DNA of 10,048 nucleotides from an uncultured Gammaproteobacteria bacterium (GCA_903866355.1 CAIPNE010000263.1:1-10048); one strand, 5' to 3'. Shown: positions 1 through 8,250, numbered from the stretch's first letter. Notes: generated from the sequence alone by a model not told the origin. Numbers and translations are program-made.

Positions 1-421
1 CCAGAGTGCGCCCCTCCACGCTGACCTGTCGCTCCTCCATCGCCTCTAGCAGGGCACTTTGTGCCCGCGGCGTGGCGCGGTTGATTTCGTCTGCCAACAG
101 GATTTGAGTGAACACCGGCCCTTCATGAAAATGAAATGACCCGTCGCGGCGGTCGTAGACCGACACCCCGATGACGTCTGCCGGCAGCAGATCGCTGGTG
201 CACTGGAGGCGCTGATACGACAGTCCCAGCAAGCGCGCCAGCGTGAGTGCCAAGGTGGTTTTGCCGACCCCCGGCAGGTCTTCCAACAAGAGATGGCCAC
301 CCGCAACAAGACACGTCAGGGTGAGTTGGATGGCGTGAGTTTTGCCCACCAGCACCTGACCCACGGCGTCGAGCAGTGATTGCATTTGGTCGCGGGCAGC
401 AGCGGGAGATAAGGCTGTCAT
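1..421 (-). CDS. MoxR-family AAA+ ATPase, N-terminal part (gene runs off the left edge)
   Basis: The reverse strand from an ATG at 421 reads without a stop for 140 codons to the window edge. The translation begins MTALSPAAARDQMQ and shows the MoxR core: Walker A EDLPGVGKTT at residues 47-56 (K54, T55), the family segment QCTSDLLPADVIG at about 73-85, and Walker B LLADEINRATPRAQ at about 108-121 (D111, E112). MoxR ATPases act as chaperone-like remodellers, usually with a VWA-domain partner encoded downstream; that partner would lie outside this window. No in-frame alternative start is evident just upstream, and no strong Shine-Dalgarno precedes the ATG. The gene follows pmbA on the same strand with a 49-base gap, so co-transcription is likely. 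It is a different MoxR subfamily from the CbbQ-type ATPase at 5050. The family call is firm; the substrate is unknown. Confidence 0.9.
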   Translation of the reverse strand, partial: MTALSPAAARDQMQSLLDAVGQVLVGKTHAIQLTLTCLVAGGHLLLEDLPGVGKTTLALTLARLLGLSYQRLQCTSDLLPADVIGVSVYDRRDGSFHFHEGPVFTQILLADEINRATPRAQSALLEAMEERQVSVEGRTL

Positions 422-470
422 GGGTACCGACTGGGGGTTGTTGGGCGCAGGCTGGGGTGACCCGTGGCGT

Positions 471-1802
471 TCAATCGCCAGCGAGCGTCATTTGGGCGAG
501 TAACAAAGAGCCGCAGTGCACGCTGCCGCGCCGTTCCAGATCATTGCCGCTGGCGACCAGCGTGCGGAACATGTCGCGCAAATTACCGGCAATGGTGATT
601 TCTTCCACCGGGAAACAAATCTCACCGCGCTCCACCCAGAAGCCACTGGCGCCTCGCGAATAGTCGCCGGTCAGCAGGTTGACGCCAAAGCCCATGAGAT
701 CCGTGACCAGCAGCCCGGTATCCATCTGCCGCAACAGGGCCGCCAGATCCTGCCCTTGATCGCTCACCCGCAGGTTATGAACGCCCCCCGCGTGGCCAGT
801 GGGCGCCAAGCCTAAACGGCGCGCCGAGTAACCATCCAGCACATAGCCATTGAGCACGCCGGCGGCCACCAAAGGACGGGCGCGGGTACTCCCCCCTTCG
901 CTGTCAAACGGCGCGCTGCCCAGCCCACGCGGCACGTGCGGCTGCTCGTCGATCGACAAAAAGTCCGGAAAAATTTGGGTGCCAGCTGCCCCGCGCAAAA
1001 AGCTCGCCTCGCGATAAAGATTACTCCCAGACACCGCCGCAACCAGTTGGCCGATGAGACCCGTGGCGATGCGGTTTTCGAAAATGACCGGCGCTTTGCG
1101 GGTGGTGATCTTGCGCGCCCCCAGTTTGGCGATGGCGCGTTGGGTGGCGAGGCGACCGATGTCCGCCGGCGCCTCTAGCGCCGCCGCATGACGCGCCGTG
1201 GTGAACCAATAGCCGCGCTGCATCGCACCGGCGCGCGCGCCCACCACGGTGCAGCTCAACCCATGGCGGGTGGCGCGGTAGGCGCCACGAAAACCTTGGC
1301 TGTCGGCGTAAGCCCGCAGCCCCGCATAACGACTCACGGCCGCTTCATCCACTTGCTGCACTTCTGCATGCGCATCACGGGCGGCAGCCTCGGCTTCCAG
1401 CGCCAGTTCGATGGCGTCGGCGGCCTCTAGCGACCACGGGTGGTCGAGGTCGAGATCGGGATATTCAAGGGCGAGTGTGGCGGGGTCGACCAGCCCGGCG
1501 TAAGGGTCTGGCTCGGCCGCTGCGGCGATGCGCACGGCGGCGCTGACGGTGTCTTCTACCGCCGCGCGTGCGAAGTCGGTCGTGGTGGCGCTGCCTTTGC
1601 GCCGCCCTTGATACACGGTCACGGACAGCGTTTTATCCCGTTGCTGTTCGAGTACCTCCACTTCGCCATTGCGTACGGCGATCGACAAGCCATTGCCGGC
1701 GCTGACGGATACGGCCGCTTGGCAGCCTGCGCGCCCGGCGGCGGCGATGGCGAGGGCAGCGACGTCTAGCGCGTAGTCGTTGGAGATGAGTGGCTGATCC
1801 AT
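471..1802 (-). CDS. pmbA: Metalloprotease PmbA (TldE), TldD/PmbA family
   Basis: Encodes 443 residues from the ATG at 1802, close to the 450 of E. coli PmbA. Family landmarks are visible along the whole length: GRRKGSATTTDF near the N-terminus, YPDLDLDHPW, KAPVIFENRIATGLIG mid-protein, FDSEGGSTR, YSARRLGLAPTGHAGGVHN, and the C-terminal block TGDYSRGASGFWVE followed by EITIAGNLRDM. In the family PmbA/TldE pairs with TldD, which carries the metal-binding protease site; together they process or degrade peptides (microcin B17 maturation and CcdA antitoxin turnover in E. coli). No tldD is in this window. A TTG at 1820 would add six residues (MECGHA), but the ATG gives the more usual N-terminus; neither has a strong ribosome binding site. 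The gene is divergent from uvrD and upstream of the MoxR gene. Confidence 0.95.
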   Translation of the reverse strand: MDQPLISNDYALDVAALAIAAAGRAGCQAAVSVSAGNGLSIAVRNGEVEVLEQQRDKTLSVTVYQGRRKGSATTTDFARAAVEDTVSAAVRIAAAAEPDPYAGLVDPATLALEYPDLDLDHPWSLEAADAIELALEAEAAARDAHAEVQQVDEAAVSRYAGLRAYADSQGFRGAYRATRHGLSCTVVGARAGAMQRGYWFTTARHAAALEAPADIGRLATQRAIAKLGARKITTRKAPVIFENRIATGLIGQLVAAVSGSNLYREASFLRGAAGTQIFPDFLSIDEQPHVPRGLGSAPFDSEGGSTRARPLVAAGVLNGYVLDGYSARRLGLAPTGHAGGVHNLRVSDQGQDLAALLRQMDTGLLVTDLMGFGVNLLTGDYSRGASGFWVERGEICFPVEEITIAGNLRDMFRTLVASGNDLERRGSVHCGSLLLAQMTLAGD

Positions 1803-1890
1803 GGCGTGGCCGCATTCCAAGTGGGGGCCTGCAGTGTAGCTGATGCGGTCGCTTTGCCGTGTGCATGGCGAGGCCGGGCTGGCACTGAGT

Positions 1891-1896
1891 TAGAAT
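1891..1896 (+). promoter_or_regulatory. Candidate -10 element for uvrD
   Basis: The hexamer TAGAAT (5 of 6 matches to TATAAT) ends six bases before the uvrD ATG at 1903. No convincing -35 hexamer lies 16-18 bases upstream. If this is the -10 box, transcription would begin at or beside the A of the ATG, giving a leaderless or nearly leaderless message; this fits the absence of a Shine-Dalgarno sequence. The match is short, so this is only a candidate. Confidence 0.35.
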
Positions 1897-1902
1897 CGTG
1901 CG

Positions 1903-4053
1903 ATGGAACACACTGATATTCTCGGGCCGCTCAATGCGGACCAACGCGCGGCGGTCGCTAGCGAAGCCCCCCACACCCTCGTGCTGGCCGGTGCCGGCAG
2001 CGGCAAAACGCGGGTGCTGGTGCACCGCATTGCTTACTGTTTGGAGAACGGCCTGGCGGCCCCTTCGGGGATTCTGGCGGTGACTTTCACCAACAAGGCT
2101 GCGGCGGAAATGCGCGGGCGTATTGAGTCACTGCTGGGGCGGCCCACCAGCGGGATGTGGGTCGGCACTTTTCACAACATCGCACACCGTTTGCTGCGCG
2201 CCCACTGGCGGGAAGCGCAACTGCCCGAGCAGTTTCAGATTATGGACAACGACGACCAGCACAAGCTGGTGCGACGCATTATCCGGGGCCTGAATCTCGA
2301 TGACAGCCAGTGGCAGCCCAAGGAGTCCCAGTGGTTCATCAACGGCCGCAAAGACGAAGGCGAGCGGCCCTCGCACATCGATACGGCGGGCGACTCGACG
2401 CTGGCCACCATGGTCGACATTTATCGTGCTTACGAAGAAACCTGCCAGCGCACGGGCTTGGTCGATTTTGCCGAACTTTTGCTGCGCGCCTATGAACTCG
2501 TGCGCGACACTCCCGGCCTATTGCGCCACTACCAGGAGCGTTTCCAGCAAGTGCTGGTGGACGAATTTCAAGACACCAACGCCATTCAATACGCGTGGCT
2601 GAAGCTCGTGGCTGGCGAACGCGCCAACGTGTTTGCGGTGGGCGACGACGACCAATCTATTTATAGCTGGCGTGGTGCACGCGTAGCGAATATGCAGCAG
2701 TTTCGCCAAGATTATCCGCGTCACGAAATCGTGCGGCTGGAACAAAATTATCGCTCCACCGGGAGCATTCTAGAGGCCGCCAATGCGCTCATTGGCAACA
2801 ACACCGCCCGTTTGGGCAAGAAACTCTGGACTGCCGGCGAGCGTGGCGATCTCATTCGTTTATATGCCGCGTTCAACGACTTAGAAGAAGCCCGTTACTG
2901 CGTGGAGCGGCTGCGCGACTGGCACGCGCACGGTGGTCGTTATGACGAAAGCGCCCTGCTTTATCGCACTAGCGCGCAGTCTCGCGTCTTGGAAGACGCG
3001 CTGCGGCAGGCGGAAATTCCCTACCGCGTGCATGGTGGGTTTAAGTTTTACGAGCGCGCCGAAATTCGTGATGCCTTGGGGTATCTGCGCTTGGCGAATC
3101 ATCGCGGCGACGACCCCGCCTTCGAGCGGGTTGTGAATACCCCGGTGCGCGGCATTGGTAATAAGACCCTAGAAGACCTACGGCAGACCGCCCGTCTGGA
3201 GCGCATCAGCCTGTGGGAAGCCGCGCAACGCCTGATTACCAACCGCGAACTCAGCGCCCGCGCGGCGGGTGCTCTGGGGAATTTTTTGCGGCTCATCGAT
3301 GAGCTGGCAGCGGCCTTGGAAGGGCGCGCGCTCGGGTCGGTGATCGAGCTGGTGGTGGCCCGCAGTGGACTGGTTGATCACTACCGCAAGGAGAAAGGCG
3401 ATCGGGGTCTCGACCGGATCGAAAATCTGGAAGAACTCGTGAGTGCTGCGCGGGATTTCAAACCTACCCAAGAGGATGCAGAACTGCCGCTGGTGTCGGC
3501 GTTTCTCAGCCATGCCGCATTGGAATCTGGTGAAGGACAGGCGGCGGCCTTTGAAGACAGCGTGCAACTGATGACTTTGCATGCGGCGAAAGGGCTGGAA
3601 TTCGGCAACGTTTTTCTGGTGGGCTTGGAGGAAGGCCTGTTCCCGCATCAGCGCTCGGTGAGCGATCCGGCCCAGCTCGAAGAAGAGCGGCGGCTGTGTT
3701 ATGTGGGGATTACCCGCGCCATGCGTCAGCTCACCTTCACGTATGCAGAATCCCGTCGTCTACATGGCAGCGATTACTATCCCCAAGCCTCGCGGTTTCT
3801 GCGGGAAATCCCCGCCGAACTCGTGCAGGAAGTGCGTCTGGGCGGGCAGGTTTCAACGCCGCGATCGCCCGTGTTGGAAGACCGCGGCGGCTATGGTTTG
3901 CGCTTGGGGCAGCAGGTGCAGCACCGCACTTTTGGCGAAGGTGTGGTGTTGCATTTAGAAGGGAGCGGCGCGCATACCCGCGTGCAGGTGAATTTTGCCG
4001 GCAGCGGCATGAAGTGGCTGGTGGCAGCCTACGCGGGCTTAGAAATCTGTTGA
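1903..4053 (+). CDS. uvrD: DNA helicase II, UvrD (superfamily 1A, 3'-5')
   Basis: Encodes 716 residues, against 720 in E. coli UvrD. All SF1A motifs are present: Walker A GAGSGKT at 30-36 (K35), motif Ia TFTNKAAAEMR at 61-71, Walker B VDEFQDTN at 219-226 (D220, E221), motif III GDDDQSIYSWRG at 247-258 (Q251), motif IV RLEQNYRS at 278-285 (R284), motif V LMTLHAAKGLEF at 556-567 and motif VI YVGITRA at 600-606 (R605). K35, E221, Q251, R284 and R605 fall at the E. coli numbers. The C-terminus carries the Tudor-like segment (LGQQVQHRTFGEG to WLVAAYAGLE) that in E. coli contacts RNA polymerase and UvrB. It acts in nucleotide excision repair, mismatch repair and removal of RecA filaments. The ATG at 1903 matches the family N-terminus. 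I see no LexA box in the 100-base upstream gap, unlike E. coli. Confidence 0.98.
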   Translation: MEHTDILGPLNADQRAAVASEAPHTLVLAGAGSGKTRVLVHRIAYCLENGLAAPSGILAVTFTNKAAAEMRGRIESLLGRPTSGMWVGTFHNIAHRLLRAHWREAQLPEQFQIMDNDDQHKLVRRIIRGLNLDDSQWQPKESQWFINGRKDEGERPSHIDTAGDSTLATMVDIYRAYEETCQRTGLVDFAELLLRAYELVRDTPGLLRHYQERFQQVLVDEFQDTNAIQYAWLKLVAGERANVFAVGDDDQSIYSWRGARVANMQQFRQDYPRHEIVRLEQNYRSTGSILEAANALIGNNTARLGKKLWTAGERGDLIRLYAAFNDLEEARYCVERLRDWHAHGGRYDESALLYRTSAQSRVLEDALRQAEIPYRVHGGFKFYERAEIRDALGYLRLANHRGDDPAFERVVNTPVRGIGNKTLEDLRQTARLERISLWEAAQRLITNRELSARAAGALGNFLRLIDELAAALEGRALGSVIELVVARSGLVDHYRKEKGDRGLDRIENLEELVSAARDFKPTQEDAELPLVSAFLSHAALESGEGQAAAFEDSVQLMTLHAAKGLEFGNVFLVGLEEGLFPHQRSVSDPAQLEEERRLCYVGITRAMRQLTFTYAESRRLHGSDYYPQASRFLREIPAELVQEVRLGGQVSTPRSPVLEDRGGYGLRLGQQVQHRTFGEGVVLHLEGSGAHTRVQVNFAGSGMKWLVAAYAGLEIC

Positions 4054-4062
4054 GTTTGACCA

Positions 4063-4080
4063 CGGCAGACCAGTCTGCCG
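4063..4080. terminator. Compact perfect hairpin after uvrD
   Basis: Ten bases after the uvrD stop codon lies an inverted repeat, CGGCAGAC at 4063-4070 and GTCTGCCG at 4073-4080. In RNA it would fold as a 7-bp stem with a CCAG tetraloop. A further CCA/TGG pair flanks it with one bulged base. There is no T-tract on either side, so it is not a canonical intrinsic terminator, but its place directly after uvrD suggests a 3'-end structure. The convergent cytochrome gene ends about 175 bases away. Confidence 0.4.
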
Positions 4081-4216
4081 CTGGCACTGTGCTCAGGGGT
4101 GGTCGATGTCGCGTGGTATCTGAAGTCCGCGACAGGCTTTAGTCCGGCGTACCGGGGATCCACTCTGGCGCAGCCGGCCCTATGGTGGGCCGCGGCACCA
4201 TCTTTCCCGCCAAAGT

Positions 4217-4254
4217 CAGCGACCGGGCGCGGGCCAGCGCCCGTGTGACCGCTG
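4217..4254. terminator. GC-rich hairpin between convergent uvrD and cytochrome c5 genes
   Basis: An inner perfect inverted repeat CGGGCGC (4224-4230) / GCGCCCG (4237-4243) with a 6-base loop is flanked by an outer CAGCG (4217-4221) / CGCTG (4250-4254) pair. It sits just beyond the stop codon of the leftward cytochrome c5 gene, where a terminator is expected. No U-run follows on either strand. A third, weaker stem CGGCCC / GGGCCG lies at 4175-4192. The remainder of 4054-4255 shows nothing that looks coding. Confidence 0.35.
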
Positions 4255-4255
4255 G

Positions 4256-4798
4256 CTACTGGCTCTTGGAAACCATGTAATCGATGGCCGCCTTGATGGC
4301 GTCGTCGCTCATGTCTGGGCGGCCGCCTTTGGCCGGCATCATGCCAGCCTTGCCCACATAGCCGTTGATGGCGTGCGTGTATAGCACTTCTTTGCCCTGC
4401 GCGATGCGTGGGGTCCACGCGGCAACGTCGCCCATTTTGGGTGCCCCGCCGGCACCGGTGGCGTGGCACGCAAAACATGCGCCGTCGTACGTTGTTTGCC
4501 CGGGGTTAGCACTTTCGGCCACCGCGGCAGCTGGCGCGGCGCTCGCTGGGGCCGCAGACGCCGGGACTGCCAGCGTGCTGGCGACGGCGATAGGTGCGCC
4601 GCTGGTGTTGGCGGTGCCGACCGGCGCGGTGCGTTCGGCGGCGGCGTTTGGGGCATCCTGAGTGACGAGAAAGCCGCTATAAACAAAGTTGGCAAGCGCA
4701 TAGACGCCGATGCCGATCACGGTGAGTAGCACCAACACGAGGCCAAAATTACGGACGAATACGGCGTCTTGTTCTGCGTTGCTCTGATGGTTATCCAT
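4256..4798 (-). CDS. Membrane-anchored cytochrome c5-type monohaem protein
   Basis: Encodes 180 residues from the ATG at 4798. Residues 1-17 are polar (MDNHQSNAEQ), 18-40 form one hydrophobic segment (GLVLVLLTVIGIGVYALANF) that probably stays as an N-terminal anchor, 49-98 are a low-complexity Ala/Pro/Ser/Thr linker, and about 99-180 form a class I cytochrome c domain. Haem attachment is CFACH (C108, C111, H112), and GMMPAKGG at 152-159 supplies the distal Met, probably M154, in the MPxKGG pattern typical of cytochrome c5. It would carry electrons in the periplasm while tethered to the inner membrane, plausibly to a terminal oxidase; the partner is not visible. A longer in-frame start at 4894 would add 32 poorly conserved residues and is less likely. 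A short AGG lies four bases before the ATG. The gene is convergent with uvrD and divergent from cbbQ. Confidence 0.92.
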   Translation of the reverse strand: MDNHQSNAEQDAVFVRNFGLVLVLLTVIGIGVYALANFVYSGFLVTQDAPNAAAERTAPVGTANTSGAPIAVASTLAVPASAAPASAAPAAAVAESANPGQTTYDGACFACHATGAGGAPKMGDVAAWTPRIAQGKEVLYTHAINGYVGKAGMMPAKGGRPDMSDDAIKAAIDYMVSKSQ

Positions 4799-4870
4799 GG
4801 TGCCTATCTCACTCGCCCTAAGTAGGCGGCTTCGCGGTGATTGAAAAAAGTAGCCTCGAGAGTCGGCGGC

Positions 4871-4876
4871 ATTATA
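4871..4876 (-). promoter_or_regulatory. Candidate -10 box for the cytochrome c5 gene
   Basis: Read on the minus strand, 4876-4871 is a perfect TATAAT, 72 bases before the cytochrome ATG, predicting a leader of about 65 bases. The hexamers 16-18 bases further upstream do not resemble TTGACA, so the promoter may be weak or activator-dependent. It lies in the divergent gap shared with cbbQ, so a regulator bound here could affect both genes. Confidence 0.4.
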
Positions 4877-5007
4877 GTCATTTTGAACCCCCACACTAGA
4901 GATTTACGCCGCCCCTGCGCACGCGGGACTTGCCCGCACGCGCGCCTATCGTATTCAATGCGCAGGACTTGGCCCTTATCCCTCGCAACCGCCCACGCAC
5001 ATTACCC

Positions 5008-5013
5008 ACGAGG
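5008..5013 (+). promoter_or_regulatory. Shine-Dalgarno-like ACGAGG favouring an alternative TTG start of cbbQ
   Basis: ACGAGG at 5008-5013 is six bases before an in-frame TTG at 5020 (a second TTG follows at 5023). This is the best ribosome binding site near the start of cbbQ; the ATG at 5050 has none. Using TTG 5020 would give a 269-residue CbbQ beginning [11 protein letters not shown] instead of 259 residues. Confidence 0.35.
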
Positions 5014-5049
5014 CCGCCCTTGTTGTCAGCAGAACACGCCGCCGATCGC

Positions 5050-5829
5050 ATGATTCTCGAAGAGCCTTATTACGAGGTGCTGGGCAACGAGCGCGAGGTC
5101 TTTACGGCGGCCTATCGCAACCAATTGCCGGTGTTGTTAAAAGGCCCCACGGGCTGCGGTAAAACCCGCTTTGTGCACCATATGGCTTGGTACCTTAAGC
5201 GACCTTTGGTGACCGTTGCCTGCCACGACGACCTCACCGCCGCCGATCTCATCGGCCGGTATCTGGTGAAAGGGGGGCAGACCGAATGGCTCGACGGCCC
5301 GCTTGCGCAAGCGGTACGCATGGGCGCCATTTGCTACCTCGACGAAGTGGTGGAGGCGCGCAAAGACACCTCGGTGGTCATTCATCCGCTGTGCGATGAC
5401 CGGCGCCTGCTGCCCATCGACAAACTAGGCGAACTGCTGCAAGTGCCGCCGGAGTTCTGTCTGGTGGTGTCTTACAATCCGGGTTACCAGAGCGTGCTGA
5501 AAGACTTGAAACAAAGCACCCGGCAGCGTTTTGTGGCCTTGGAGTTCGACTATCCACAGCCTGATTTAGAGCGACGCATTGTGGAAACCGAGGGCCATGT
5601 GGGGCCAGAGATGGCGGCCCGGCTGGTCAAATTTGGCGCGCACACCCGTAATTTGAAGGGTGCGGGGCTGGAAGAAGGCGCCAGCACACGGCTACTGGTG
5701 AACGCGGCGAAGCTCATCGGCAGCGGCGTGGCGCCGGGTGTCGCCTGCGCGAGCGCCGTGGCCCACGCCCTTACCGACGACGCCGAGTTGCTGCAAACCG
5801 TGCACGAACTCGCCAGCGCGGTGTTCTAA
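5050..5829 (+). CDS. cbbQ: CbbQ/NirQ/NorQ-family MoxR AAA+ ATPase, probable RuBisCO activase subunit CbbQ
   Basis: 259 residues from the ATG at 5050. Walker A is GPTGCGKT at 32-39 (K38), Walker [11 protein letters not shown] centred on D98-E99, the sensor 1 region [10 protein letters not shown] with N143, and the arginine-rich [11 protein letters not shown] segment ends at R158 and R160. The CbbQ_C region follows, including a [14 protein letters not shown] stretch. The segment [19 protein letters not shown] resembles CbbQ more than NorQ. In the family, CbbQ hexamers hydrolyse ATP and, bound to CbbO, remodel inhibited RuBisCO; NorQ does an analogous job for nitric oxide reductase. [10 protein letters not shown] fits the usual N-terminus, where PYY/PFY comes a few residues in; a TTG at 5020 is the alternative start. 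A weak promoter-like pair, TTGCCC at 4930 and TATTCA at 4952, lies upstream. cbbO follows with no gap. Family certain, target inferred. Confidence 0.93.
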   Translation: MILEEPYYEVLGNEREVFTAAYRNQLPVLLKGPTGCGKTRFVHHMAWYLKRPLVTVACHDDLTAADLIGRYLVKGGQTEWLDGPLAQAVRMGAICYLDEVVEARKDTSVVIHPLCDDRRLLPIDKLGELLQVPPEFCLVVSYNPGYQSVLKDLKQSTRQRFVALEFDYPQPDLERRIVETEGHVGPEMAARLVKFGAHTRNLKGAGLEEGASTRLLVNAAKLIGSGVAPGVACASAVAHALTDDAELLQTVHELASAVF

Positions 5830-8022
5830 GTGCCCGCCTCCGTCGCGGTGGGGAGGGTCAACCTCAGCCACCCACAGCGCGGGCAGGCTTTAAGCCCCGC
5901 GCAAATTCAGCAAGACCTCAGCCTAATTGCCGAGGCCGCACGCGCCAGCCAGCCGCGCTTGCCGGCGGTGCTGGCGGCGATCGCCGAACTGGATCAAGCC
6001 TCCCAAGAATTCATCCATCACTGGGCCGAAACGCTGGCCTTGTCGCAACAAGATTTGGCCGCCCATTTTCTGGCTCAGGTACCGGACGCTTTGGCGGTGC
6101 TGGAGCAACCGGCGATCGAGGGTTGGCTGCTCAAGGCGCTGGATACTTTTGATCAGCGCGGCCTCGCCGCAGCCCTGCAGGTTATCCAAGACTTACCCGC
6201 CTGCATCGCCGCGCAAGCAGTGGCCCGCACGGGCTGTACGCTGGACCAAGTGGCGGGTTTTTTGCGGCATTTCATTCGTGCACTGGGCGGCCGTCCGCTG
6301 GCCATCGTCAGTGATCCGCTGACCTACACTGATACCGAAAAAATTTATCTGCCAGCGCTGCTGACCACCCTGCCCGACCAGGCGGGTAATGCCCGTCTGC
6401 TGAAGTGCATGGCGGTGTATCTATGGGCGCAGAACCGTTTTGGCACGTGGCGCTACGGCACTGTGGGGCAGGCGATTACACAGTTAGATGCGCTGGGCTG
6501 GCAGGTATTTCAGCGTCTGGAAAGCGTGCGAATTATCGCGCGCATCGCGCGTGAACTGCCGGGTCTTGCGCGCGAGATGGACAGCGTGGCGTATGTGGAC
6601 GATGCCGCGCGCCACGCTTGGGCCAGCTTTAGCGCCGCCGCCCACACACTGGAAGACCCGCACGCGGGCGTTCAAGACAGCCTGGCACTGGTTGACGCCG
6701 GTCGTGCGCTGGTGCTCCCACCGCCGCGGCAATTTCAGGGCGAGATGTTGCCGCACAAAGTGGGGGAAGTTTTTGCGAGGCGGGTGCCACGCGAGAAAGA
6801 CGCTTTGCGTCAGGCACTCGCCAACCTCACGCCCGACGCGGTGGAAAAAGACCCAGACAATCCCGACGATGCGCCGCCCGAAGTGGCTGCGGAAGGCGAG
6901 GCCGGCAACCGTTTCTCGCTGGCGCAGACCGCCCCCGACGCCGCGGGCGAGCCCCAATACGAACTGCGCTACGACGGCCAAAAATTGGCGCTCACTGCCG
7001 AGCTCGAGGCGCTGCTGCTATCGATACTGCAAGATCTGGGCGAGCTGAGTGACGAGCACCTCGCGCCGTCCGGTGCGGCCGGCACCGACCCGCGCGATGA
7101 ACAAGGATCGCCCGGTGCAACCGGGTTGGGTGACGTATCGAGCGGGCCTGGTGAAGTGTTTTTCTACCCCGAATGGGACTACCAACGGCAACATTTTCGC
7201 CCGAATTTTTGCGCGCTCACTGAACAGCTCGTCCCGGAAGGCGACGACGCCTTTGTGGCCCGGACCCGCCAAAAATATCGCGGGTTGGCGAAATCTATCC
7301 AACGCGTCTTTGAGGCCATTCTCACTGAAGCCCAGCGCCAACGCCGCCAACCGCATGGCGATGAGCTGGATCTCGATGCCCTGATTGAGGCCCATGTGGA
7401 TCGTCTGCGTGGCCACGAAATGTCCGATCGCCTCTACACCCATTTTCGCAAAGCAGAGCGCAGCGTCGCGGTGATGTTTATGGTGGACATGAGCGGCTCT
7501 ACCAAGGGTTGGATCAACGACGCCGAGCGCGAATCGCTCATTCTGCTGTGCGGGGCCTTGGAGACTCTCGGCGACACCTACGCGATTTACGGTTTCTCTG
7601 GACGCACCAATCGCCGCTGTGAGGTGTATCGCGTTAAAACTTTCACGGAGCCTTTTTCGCTCGCCGTAGAACGGCGCATCAGCGGTATCAGCGCCAAGTC
7701 CTACACCCGCATGGGGGTCGCCATCCGGCATTTGGGCAAGCTATTGGCGCAGACCCCGGCGCGCACCCGTCTGCTTATTACGCTGTCTGACGGCAAGCCC
7801 GAAGACTATGGTAGCTACCGCGGCCGGTACGGCATTGAAGATACGCGGCACGCGCTGCTAGAAATAAAACGCGACGGCATTCATCCCTTCTGCATCACCA
7901 TCGACCGCGAGGCGCAAGACTACCTACCCCATATGTACGGTCTGGCCAATTTTACGGTGGTGGATGAAGTCATGAAGCTGCCTTGGAAAGTGGCAGATAT
8001 CTATCGCCGGCTGACGACCTAA
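5830..8022 (+). CDS. cbbO: CbbO/NorD-family VWA protein, probable RuBisCO activase subunit CbbO
   Basis: 730 residues from a GTG at 5830 that directly abuts the cbbQ TAA, so the two genes are almost certainly translationally coupled. The N-terminal two-thirds is helical with no recognised motif. Residues about 338-440 are an acidic, Pro/Gly-rich and probably disordered linker. The C-terminal VWA domain has a complete MIDAS: DMSGS (D553, S555, S557), T626 in SYTRMG and D654 in LSDGKPEDY. In the family, CbbO is the adaptor that binds the CbbQ hexamer and, through its MIDAS, an acidic residue on RuBisCO; NorD is the counterpart for NO reductase. The protein is cytoplasmic, with no signal or membrane segment. 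The Q-O order and direct abutment fit both cbbQO and norQD; the CbbQ sequence and the likely autotrophic host favour cbbO. No RuBisCO or nor gene is in view. Confidence 0.9.
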   Translation: MPASVAVGRVNLSHPQRGQALSPAQIQQDLSLIAEAARASQPRLPAVLAAIAELDQASQEFIHHWAETLALSQQDLAAHFLAQVPDALAVLEQPAIEGWLLKALDTFDQRGLAAALQVIQDLPACIAAQAVARTGCTLDQVAGFLRHFIRALGGRPLAIVSDPLTYTDTEKIYLPALLTTLPDQAGNARLLKCMAVYLWAQNRFGTWRYGTVGQAITQLDALGWQVFQRLESVRIIARIARELPGLAREMDSVAYVDDAARHAWASFSAAAHTLEDPHAGVQDSLALVDAGRALVLPPPRQFQGEMLPHKVGEVFARRVPREKDALRQALANLTPDAVEKDPDNPDDAPPEVAAEGEAGNRFSLAQTAPDAAGEPQYELRYDGQKLALTAELEALLLSILQDLGELSDEHLAPSGAAGTDPRDEQGSPGATGLGDVSSGPGEVFFYPEWDYQRQHFRPNFCALTEQLVPEGDDAFVARTRQKYRGLAKSIQRVFEAILTEAQRQRRQPHGDELDLDALIEAHVDRLRGHEMSDRLYTHFRKAERSVAVMFMVDMSGSTKGWINDAERESLILLCGALETLGDTYAIYGFSGRTNRRCEVYRVKTFTEPFSLAVERRISGISAKSYTRMGVAIRHLGKLLAQTPARTRLLITLSDGKPEDYGSYRGRYGIEDTRHALLEIKRDGIHPFCITIDREAQDYLPHMYGLANFTVVDEVMKLPWKVADIYRRLTT

Positions 8023-8058
8023 GCCCGCGGCGCCTCGTTTGGTGGGTGCTGGACGGCC

Positions 8059-8094
8059 GGCGTCACCAGCGTGGTATGCCCAGCGGGTGTTTTT
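8059..8094 (+). terminator. Possible terminator after cbbO
   Basis: An imperfect hairpin, GGCGTCACCA (8059-8068) with TGGTATGCC (8072-8080) around a GCG loop and one bulged base, is followed after nine bases by a T-run at 8090-8094. A shorter CCC-AGC-GGG stem lies closer to the T-run. It sits between the cbbO stop and the tRNA gene. The spacing is loose, so confidence is low. Confidence 0.3.
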
Positions 8095-8118
8095 GGCTAC
8101 GATACCGCCCCTATCCCC

Positions 8119-8195
8119 GCGCTCGTAGCTCAGCTGGATAGAGTACTGCCCTCCGAAGGCAGGGGTCACAGGTTCGAATCCTGTCGAGCGCGCCA
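8119..8195 (+). tRNA. tRNA-Arg, anticodon CCG
   Basis: A complete 77-base cloverleaf can be drawn. The acceptor GCGCTCG (8119-8125) pairs with CGAGCGC (8185-8191); the D arm begins GCTCAGCTGGATAGAG; the anticodon stem CTGCC/GGCAG encloses the loop CTCCGAA with anticodon CCG, reading CGG; the T arm is ACAGG-TTCGAAT-CCTGT (8168-8184). The discriminator base is G and CCA is encoded (8193-8195). The gene stands alone between cbbO and the PAS gene. A weak -10-like TACGAT lies at 8098-8103 without a good -35. No second copy of its 3' end was seen in the window, so there is no sign of a tRNA-anchored att duplication here. Confidence 0.96.
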
Positions 8196-8250
8196 ATAAA
8201 TCTATGCCCAAGCTATCGCTGCGGAAGGCCGTGGAGATGAATGCCTATTG

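Noticed and set aside
1821..1902. LexA (SOS) box upstream of uvrD
   Set aside because: No CTG-N10-CAG pattern is present in the gap, so SOS control as in E. coli is not supported.
7018..7731. A 237-codon open frame on the minus strand inside cbbO
   Set aside because: It lies entirely within the VWA-encoding part of cbbO, has no recognisable motif, and is the sort of antisense frame that GC-rich coding DNA produces.
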